Assembly (NCBI GenBank): GCA_017412055.1
Contig: JAFQOW010000025.1
Span: forward strand, 1 to 57,324
Direction of reading: 5' to 3'
Length of the DNA: 57,324 nt
From: Lachnospiraceae bacterium
GTDB taxonomy: Bacteria; Bacillota; Clostridia; Lachnospirales; Lachnospiraceae
The position numbers were made by a program, and so were the translations under genes. The notes under the pieces were generated by a model, which saw only the letters and a list, made by a program, of their open reading frames with translations, did no database searches and was not told where the DNA came from. How positions within the stretch are numbered: position 1 is the first letter of the stretch; each line of letters starts with the position of its first letter. This document shows positions 51,764 through 57,324 of the stretch, one piece after another.

Positions 51764-51934
51764 ATGGCAGTAATAAGCGGAATCGGAAATGTGTTACTTA
51801 CCATATTGAAATGGATATTAAAAATAGTATTAGGAATACTCAGACTGGTATTGGAGGTGGCAAAAATCTTTCTGCTTCTGCTTAATCTGGTATTCAGAGT
51901 GTTTATGGCTTTTGTAGGTGCAGGAACACCATGA
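51764..51934 (+). CDS. 56-residue hydrophobic protein
   Basis: GGAAAGGAG precedes an ATG five bases after the ParR stop. The product, beginning M-A-V-I-S-G-I-G-N-V-L, is nearly all hydrophobic with regularly spaced Lys and Arg (W-I-L-K-I-V-L-G-I-L-R-L-V-L-E-V-A-K), giving an amphipathic or membrane helix. I recognise no family; it resembles the small membrane peptides seen on many conjugative elements. Confidence 0.6.
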   Translation: MAVISGIGNVLLTILKWILKIVLGILRLVLEVAKIFLLLLNLVFRVFMAFVGAGTP

Positions 51935-51949
51935 AAGGGGGTGTGGCTT

Positions 51950-52033
51950 ATGAAGTTTCGATTTGAGAATTATCTTAAGAATCGCAGACTGGTAAAGTAT
52001 TTCTTTGCTATGAAGAAGCTTGTAACTGCGTAA
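51950..52033 (+). CDS. 27-residue basic peptide
   Basis: An ATG after AGGGGGTG, 15 bases after the preceding stop. The product is strongly basic (K-F-R-F-E-N-Y-L-K-N-R-R-L-V-K-Y). It has a good ribosome binding site and tight spacing, but the length makes it uncertain. Confidence 0.4.
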   Translation: MKFRFENYLKNRRLVKYFFAMKKLVTA

Positions 52034-52063
52034 AGAAAAAAGCAAAATGAAAGGAGACTAACA

Positions 52064-52204
52064 ATGCACAGAATACGGGACAGTCCTATAGAAGATGTCC
52101 CGTGACAACCGAATAAATTGTTCACATAGAGTAAGAGTGGACAGGTCAGTTTGTCATGAGGACACAAGCCTATCCCTCTTACGGAAAGGGAATAGGTGAT
52201 TCAT
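52064..52204 (+). promoter_or_regulatory. Structured leader with a 13-codon ORF before the lipoprotein
   Basis: AAGGAG precedes ATG 52064, a 13-codon ORF ending at 52105. Its own sequence contains the hairpin CGGGACA...TGTCCCG (about 52077-52103). Further on, GTAAGAG-t-GGA-c-AGG (52131-52145) pairs with CCT-a-TCC-CTCTTAC (52170-52182), enclosing TTTGTC/GACACAA. The short ORF plus alternative stems resembles an attenuator or stalling leader. Confidence 0.45.
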
Positions 52205-53032
52205 ATGAAGAAACTATTATTTTTCTTATTATCCGTAGTACTGATAGGAAGTGTCGGATGTGGTTCAAAGAAAGATTTGAGTACGGAAGTAACGGATGCA
52301 GAAAGTATAGAGGTTGTTAATGAAACAGTTGAACCGACAACTGAAGCTGTAACTGTTGAAACCGAGGATGCGGAGACAGCACAGCAGGAAAGCACCGAGG
52401 CTGTAACAGAGGTGGATTCTTCTGCTGATACAAAGGATACCGGTAAGGATAACCAATCAGATAATATATCTTCTGAGGAAAAAACTGCTGATAATAAGCA
52501 GTCGGAAGAAAATAAAAGCTCTGATAGTCAGAAATCTGAGAAACAGCCAAAAGACACAAAGAGCGAACCAGCTTCTGAGCAGCAGCCGAAACCGGAGGAT
52601 AATTCAAAACCGGAAGAAAAGCCGGAAGAAAAGCCGGAAGAAAAACCGGAACCAAAACCAGAACCACAGGCAGTATCTTACAGCCCGGAAAAGGTGGTAA
52701 GCCTTGCAATTTTAAAGTGTCAGGCTGGTGGAATGGTGACAACAGAGCAGCATTTGAAGGACAATCTGAATGCGGGAAAGATTACGCAGGAAGAGTATGA
52801 TGAATATTATCCTCTGGACGGATTGGAAGACAGCTATTACAGCGTATTTGTCAATGTTGACTTAAACAAAGCTGCAACAACATCCGGAAGGACACTTGGA
52901 AGTGAGGAGGAGATTGCACAGTATATTGCAGATATGCTTTTACTGGAGTCCGATTCTGTATTTAACATCCGCTATACCGGAACTACCAAAACATCAGGCG
53001 AAACTTTCTATGAGTTCCGTTGCTACAGATAA
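52205..53032 (+). CDS. Element-borne lipoprotein with a disordered acidic linker
   Basis: A 275-residue lipoprotein. The signal peptide ends in the lipobox I-G-S-V-G-C. Residues ~25-165 are disordered, made of Thr, Glu, Ser, Lys, Gln and Asp, with a P-E-E-K repeat near the end. The C-terminal ~110 residues form a compact domain (Y-S-P-E-K-V-V-S-L-A-I-L-K-C-Q, then E-E-Y-D-E-Y-Y, then F-N-I-R-Y-T-G-T-T). I do not recognise the domain. Long linkers like this lift a domain through the wall. Rho-independent terminator directly follows. Confidence 0.75.
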   Translation: MKKLLFFLLSVVLIGSVGCGSKKDLSTEVTDAESIEVVNETVEPTTEAVTVETEDAETAQQESTEAVTEVDSSADTKDTGKDNQSDNISSEEKTADNKQSEENKSSDSQKSEKQPKDTKSEPASEQQPKPEDNSKPEEKPEEKPEEKPEPKPEPQAVSYSPEKVVSLAILKCQAGGMVTTEQHLKDNLNAGKITQEEYDEYYPLDGLEDSYYSVFVNVDLNKAATTSGRTLGSEEEIAQYIADMLLLESDSVFNIRYTGTTKTSGETFYEFRCYR

Positions 53033-53053
53033 AAGAATACAGACTGTATCATG

Positions 53054-53095
53054 AGAGCAGGTATAAGCCAAAAACTTATGCCTGCTCTTTTTTTG
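53054..53095 (+). terminator. Terminator after the lipoprotein gene
   Basis: AGAGCAGG-t-ATAAG pairs with CTTAT-g-CCTGCTCT, followed by eight T residues. Confidence 0.9.
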
Positions 53096-53119
53096 TTATG
53101 GCGACGAGGTAAATGGACA

Positions 53120-53236
53120 CCGTGCTTGCACGAGTGGACATTTGACGACCGCTAATCAGAGCGAGATTCGCAAAGCGTATCTCGTCTCTGCATGTAGTCA
53201 ATGAGAAGTGCAAAGAGAAATCTAGGTGCACTTCTA
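53120..53236 (+). promoter_or_regulatory. Hairpin-rich leader of the adhesin gene
   Basis: Three stems occur in order: CGTGC-tt-GCACG (53121-53132), CAGAG-CGAGAT-tCGC-aaa-GCG-tATCTCG-t-CTCTG (53157-53190), and AGAAGTGCA...TGCACTTCT (about 53211-53236). The ribosome binding site AGGAGGAAT follows. A long leader would allow control of a costly, very large protein. A vegetative promoter is not obvious. Confidence 0.45.
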
Positions 53237-53262
53237 TTATAAATTTTTAGGAGGAATATCGA

Positions 53263-56200
53263 ATGAAACAGAAATTAAGACGATTTATGGCTGGTTTTCT
53301 TGCCATATTAACCATGTTTACTACGCTGTTTACGAATGGCACTACAGCTTTTGCTGCCAGTTCAAGTGCTAATATCTCATTCTGGTATGCATCAGCGAAA
53401 GACCATGGAGTAATCAGTGAGTTTAACAGTAATCACAAAGGTGGAATTCTGTATGCAATGATTGATGGTCATTCGGCATACTGCATGAACTTTGGATTGT
53501 CAGCGAAGGGCGGACAGCTTATGAACAGTGACAGCAATCCGAATACCAATCTTTCAGCAGCACAGGAGAAGCTTCTTGCCTATTGTATGTACTATGGTTA
53601 TTCCACAACAGAGGCAAAAGCACCGACAAATGACCAGTGCAATAAATATATTGCAACACAGTCCATGGTATGGATTATTGTAAATGGCATATTTGGAACG
53701 AGCAGTGCGGATTCGGCAGCAAGCAAACTTTGTGCCTGTGCACCGGATTCATCATCATCTTATTCGTATTATGAGACATTGAGAGATAAGATCAATGCTT
53801 CATACAATGCCACAAGACCAAGTTTTGCATCAAAAACAAAGAGTGATGCTACAACTTATGAGCTTAAGTGGAATGAAAGCAATCAGAGATTTGAGTACAC
53901 ATTTACTGACAAAAACGGTGTACTTGGAAACTTTGATTTTTCCATCGACGGGTTCAGCGTATCAAAGAGTGGTAATTCCATGACAGTTTACACCAAGTCA
54001 GTAAATACCACAGCTACACTTGGCTCATTCAAGTCAACTATCGGAGCAGTTGATACTACTTCAAGCTGTGTATTCTGGCTTACAGGAAACTCCGGAGATC
54101 AGGAATTTATTTCAGAGCAGCCATCTGCTGACCCTATATCTGCATATATCAAAGTTAAGACAGAGAATATCGGATATGGTGAAATCACAAAAACAGATGA
54201 GTCCAGTGGTGTGAAGCTTGCAGGAGCAGTATATGGAATCTATTCCGACAGCGGATGCACAAATCTTGTTGGCAAAATGACAACAGACAGTAACGGATAT
54301 GCGAAGTCAAAGGCATTGGTTGCAGGCACTTATTATGTGAAAGAAATCACAGCACCAAAGGGATATGTTTTATCCGGTAAGGTTCACACCTTAACAGTCA
54401 AAGCCGGACAGACAACAGGCATTAAGGCTACTGATAAAGAGCAGCTCGGTTCTCTCACAATCTACAAAGAGGGCGAAGTCCTTGTTGGATGGAATGGCAG
54501 CAACTTCACTTATGAGACAAGAAAGCTTCCGGGAGCCACATTTAAGGTAACTGCCGGAGCAGATATCTATAAGGCGGATGGAACAAAGGTTTACAGCAAG
54601 GGAGATGTCATTGCAGAGAATCTTGTATCCGGAAGTGACGGTCAGGCAGTGTTATCAGACCTTCATCTTGGAACTTATGTGGTTACAGAGACAAAGAGCA
54701 TTGACGGATATACCATTAACACCACTCCACAGACTGTTAAAATTGAGTACAAGGATCAGAATGTAACGGTTCAGGCAGAATCAACGACAATCAAAAACAG
54801 CAGACAAAAGGCGGAAGTATCCGTTGTGAAAAAGGATTCCGATACGGATAATCCATTAACAGGCGGTCAGTACACTCTTTATGCAGGAAATGACATCAAA
54901 AACTATGATGGAAGGGTGATTGTTACTAAGGGAGCTGCACTTCAGACAATAACAACCGGGGCTGATGGAAAGGCAACTTACACCGTAGACCTTCCAATCA
55001 GCAATAGCTTCTATATCGTAGAGACTAAAGCACCTGTAAATTATGTCCGTAACAGCGATGATGTTTACAGTTTCAATTTCAGTGTAATGTCTCAGGATAA
55101 GGCAAAAGCAACCTTTGCACACACATTCAAGAATGACAGAACTACTGCAAAGATTCAGATTTTCAAGGTGGATAAGGAAACCGGAAAAGCAGTTCCACAG
55201 GGCGATGCAAAGCTTGAAGGAGCAGTATATGGTTTATATGCCCGTGAGAACATTGTTCATCCAGACGGGAAAACAGGGGTAATCTTTAAGGCTGGAGACC
55301 TTGTTGCTACTCTTACAACAGATGCAAAGGGTGCCTGTTCCATTGATAACCTTTATCTTGGAAAATACTATGTGAAGGAAATCACACCATCCGAAGGATA
55401 TCTTCTGGATGAGGAAGAGCATGATGTGGTATGCGATTATGAAGGAGATTTGATTCCGCAGGTTCTTAGAAGCACAACTTCCAAGGAACAGGTAATTAAG
55501 CAGCCATTCCAGCTGATCAAAGTGTCAGACAATGGGGATGATACAGAAGCTCCTCTTCTTGCAGGAGCAGGCTTTACTGCTTACCTGAAATCATCATTGA
55601 AGGTTAAGGCAGACGGCTCTTACGATTATGAAAGTGCAACACCTGTTGTTATCGGTGAGAATGGAGCAAAGTCCATTTACACAGACGAAAAGGGTCATGC
55701 AGTATCCATTGCAATTCCTTATGGAACTTATGTGGTACTTGAAACAGAAACACCTCACAACATGGAAACAATCAAACCTTTTGAGGTAAAGATTGTGGAG
55801 AACAATCCAACAGAGCCTCAGATTTGGAGAGTTTTTATCGACCGTGAGTTTACAGCAAAACTTCGTGTGGTAAAGAAAGATGCTGATACAAAGCAGACAG
55901 TTCTTATTCCAAACACAGAGTTTAAGATCTTTAATCTTGATACTGGAAAGTATGTAACCATGATTACAACTTATCCTTCCAAGGTGACACACACTTCATT
56001 CTTTACGGATGAGGACGGGGATTTGATTTTACCGGAGGCATTAAAGCTTGGTAATTACAGAATTGAGGAGATTGCTGCTCCATACGGTTATGTGGTAAAT
56101 GAGACCTATGTAAAAGTGGCGGTAGATACTGACACAGCTTATGAAATTGACCCTGAAACTTATGAAGCAATCATTACAGTGGATTACGAAGATGCACCTG

Positions 56201-57324
56201 TTGTGGGTGAACTTACCGTAGAGAAGAAGGGAGAAGTTCTTGACTCTTATAAGGGTGGTCTTTTCGCAGACTCCGATGAAAAATCATTTGTGTATCGAGA
56301 AGGAAGCCTTGCAGGTGCCAAGTATGAGGTCTATGCAGCTGAGGATATCTTTACAGCTGATATGCAGAAAGACGCTGATGGCAACAGAATAAAGTATTAT
56401 TCTGAGGGCGAGCTTGTGGCAACACTTGATACCGGAGATGATGGAAAAGCAGTTCTTAAGAATCTTCCATTAGGAAAATACAAGGTTGTGGAAGTAGAAG
56501 CTCCTTACGGATATGTTCTGAATCAGGATGCACAGTATGTAACATTTGCTTATGTGGATGACCATACACCGGTTATTTATGAAACAGCAACATTTACCAA
56601 TGACAGACAGAAGTTATCTTTATCTGTAGAAAAGAAAGATTCCGAGACAGATGAACCAATAGGCGGTGCTGTATTTGGTCTTTACGCAGACGAAGATATC
56701 AGGAATGTTGATGGAAAAGTTATCATAGAAGCAGGTACTTTACTTGAGACAGCAGTTTCAGATGAGAATGGTATCGTAAGCTTCACAAAGGATTATCCAT
56801 TTGCCAAGTATTATGCAAAAGAAATGGAAACACCTGCCGGATATGTGACAAACGAGGAAGTAATCGCCTTTGATGCACAGTATCAGGGACAGGATATCAA
56901 GGTTGCCAAGTACAGCAGTGTATTCCTTAATACTCCAACTACTTTTGAATTCTCCAAGGAGGATATTACAAGCGGTGCAGAGCTTTCAGGAGCAACTCTT
57001 TGTGTTATTGACAAGGATGGAAATGTCATTGAGACATGGACTTCCGTCAGCGGAGAGAAACATGTAATCAAGAAACTGGTAGTAGGTGAGACTTATACTC
57101 TTCGTGAGGAATATGCACCATACGGATATCTTCGGGCAACAGATATTCAGTTTACTGTTGAGGACACAGAAAACATCCAGTCCGTTGTAATGAAGGATGA
57201 AGTGCCTACAGGTTCTATCATCATCAACAAGGATGGTGAATTTGTAACAGACAAGACTCTTATCAAGGGTCACTGGTACGATTTTATTTTCAATTACTTC
57301 AAGAAATCCCTTGCCGGAGTAACC
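53263..57324 (+). CDS. Giant thioester-domain and Cna-B surface adhesin (partial, 3' end outside)
   Basis: An open frame of 1354 codons, still open at the window end. A signal peptide ends at A-F-A-A (28-32). An N-terminal thioester domain follows: C74 in A-Y-C-M-N-F and Q133 in I-A-T-Q-S-M-V-W can form the internal Cys-Gln bond that attaches covalently to host molecules. From ~300 onward come at least nine repeated Cna-B/SpaA-type domains, each starting with a V-x-K-K-D-like strand and ending in a variant of Y-G-Y-V. Lys-Asn isopeptide bonds probably stabilise them. A sortase signal should lie beyond the window. AGGAGGAAT sets the start. Confidence 0.92.
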   Translation, partial: MKQKLRRFMAGFLAILTMFTTLFTNGTTAFAASSSANISFWYASAKDHGVISEFNSNHKGGILYAMIDGHSAYCMNFGLSAKGGQLMNSDSNPNTNLSAAQEKLLAYCMYYGYSTTEAKAPTNDQCNKYIATQSMVWIIVNGIFGTSSADSAASKLCACAPDSSSSYSYYETLRDKINASYNATRPSFASKTKSDATTYELKWNESNQRFEYTFTDKNGVLGNFDFSIDGFSVSKSGNSMTVYTKSVNTTATLGSFKSTIGAVDTTSSCVFWLTGNSGDQEFISEQPSADPISAYIKVKTENIGYGEITKTDESSGVKLAGAVYGIYSDSGCTNLVGKMTTDSNGYAKSKALVAGTYYVKEITAPKGYVLSGKVHTLTVKAGQTTGIKATDKEQLGSLTIYKEGEVLVGWNGSNFTYETRKLPGATFKVTAGADIYKADGTKVYSKGDVIAENLVSGSDGQAVLSDLHLGTYVVTETKSIDGYTINTTPQTVKIEYKDQNVTVQAESTTIKNSRQKAEVSVVKKDSDTDNPLTGGQYTLYAGNDIKNYDGRVIVTKGAALQTITTGADGKATYTVDLPISNSFYIVETKAPVNYVRNSDDVYSFNFSVMSQDKAKATFAHTFKNDRTTAKIQIFKVDKETGKAVPQGDAKLEGAVYGLYARENIVHPDGKTGVIFKAGDLVATLTTDAKGACSIDNLYLGKYYVKEITPSEGYLLDEEEHDVVCDYEGDLIPQVLRSTTSKEQVIKQPFQLIKVSDNGDDTEAPLLAGAGFTAYLKSSLKVKADGSYDYESATPVVIGENGAKSIYTDEKGHAVSIAIPYGTYVVLETETPHNMETIKPFEVKIVENNPTEPQIWRVFIDREFTAKLRVVKKDADTKQTVLIPNTEFKIFNLDTGKYVTMITTYPSKVTHTSFFTDEDGDLILPEALKLGNYRIEEIAAPYGYVVNETYVKVAVDTDTAYEIDPETYEAIITVDYEDAPVVGELTVEKKGEVLDSYKGGLFADSDEKSFVYREGSLAGAKYEVYAAEDIFTADMQKDADGNRIKYYSEGELVATLDTGDDGKAVLKNLPLGKYKVVEVEAPYGYVLNQDAQYVTFAYVDDHTPVIYETATFTNDRQKLSLSVEKKDSETDEPIGGAVFGLYADEDIRNVDGKVIIEAGTLLETAVSDENGIVSFTKDYPFAKYYAKEMETPAGYVTNEEVIAFDAQYQGQDIKVAKYSSVFLNTPTTFEFSKEDITSGAELSGATLCVIDKDGNVIETWTSVSGEKHVIKKLVVGETYTLREEYAPYGYLRATDIQFTVEDTENIQSVVMKDEVPTGSIIINKDGEFVTDKTLIKGHWYDFIFNYFKKSLAGVT

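Larger units (their letters stand above)
49620..57324. mobile_element. Left end of an integrative element (boundary inferred)
   Basis: From about 49620 the content changes to genes typical of large conjugative elements of gut Clostridia: DUF5348, a ParM-like actin with a putative ParR-type partner, tiny ORFs, a lipoprotein and a giant Cna-B adhesin. An XRE gene is broken at the junction. The leaders are long and structured. The ribosome binding sites remain Gram-positive. No integrase, relaxase or VirD4/VirB gene and no direct repeat is within the window, so transfer ability and exact ends are unknown. Confidence 0.65.

Noticed and set aside
53795-57273. Several short ORFs in other frames within the adhesin region
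   Set aside because: All overlap one continuous 1354-codon frame with a signal peptide and regular Cna-B repeats.
1-57324. tRNA or rRNA genes
   Set aside because: I scanned for GGTTCGA-type T-loops with matching acceptor stems and found none I could support.

Overview
The window is AT-rich chromosomal DNA of a Firmicute, most probably a member of the Lachnospiraceae (Clostridia). The reasons are the Gram-positive ribosome binding sites, the spoIIAA-spoIIAB-sigF sporulation operon, a T-box before valS, the gene run rho-rpmE-DUF1385-prmC-prfA, and small families (DUF4364, DUF6465, DUF6440, DUF5662) that I associate with this group. I cannot name the species.

Layout. 1-2100: the end of dapF, dapL (lysine/peptidoglycan precursor), a decayed nadE and a candidate structured RNA. 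2091-9838: signalling genes, namely a membrane GGDEF cyclase, a sugar-binding lipoprotein beside a chemoreceptor, an HD-GYP and an HD protein, and a DUF368 (PopT-type) transporter whose 3' end merges with a giant imperfect hairpin of about 680 bases. 9926-19649: cysK, an alanine symporter, a purine permease, DegV, truA, a lipid kinase, an rRNA methyltransferase and aspartate kinase. 19650-25471: a nested hairpin region, DUF5662, an LTA-synthase-like sulfatase, DUF6465, a cation/proton antiporter and a HAD hydrolase. 25620-29778: a promoter with an operator-like dyad, then an unrecognised secreted protein, a membrane-anchored protein and a MacB-like ABC transporter, the best candidate for an undescribed export or toxin/immunity system. 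29821-33028: a T-box leader, a DUF6440 gene and valS. 33165-42630: small envelope proteins, DUF1349, DUF342/FapA, folC, a 47-codon gene, a zinc-ribbon/TPR membrane protein, spoIIAA/AB/sigF, engB, then DUF4364 and a radical SAM protein on the other strand. 42853-48078: rho with a five-unit repeat, rpmE, DUF1385, prmC and prfA. 48362-49354: a Fic protein.

At about 49620 an XRE regulator gene breaks off after 40 recognisable codons, and the DNA changes to the end of an integrated mobile element: structured leaders, DUF5348, a ParM-like actin with a putative DNA-binding partner, two tiny ORFs, a lipoprotein and a giant thioester/Cna-B adhesin that runs past the window end. No integrase or attachment site is visible.

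Non-coding structure is unusually abundant. It includes the 6461-7137 giant hairpin, a nested structure at 19658-19905 also between convergent genes, a 66-base hairpin at 16639-16704, an anti-Shine-Dalgarno dyad in front of popT, and a 61-base repeat present twice (33084-33144 and 38815-38875). All assignments are from reading the sequence; no database search was run.
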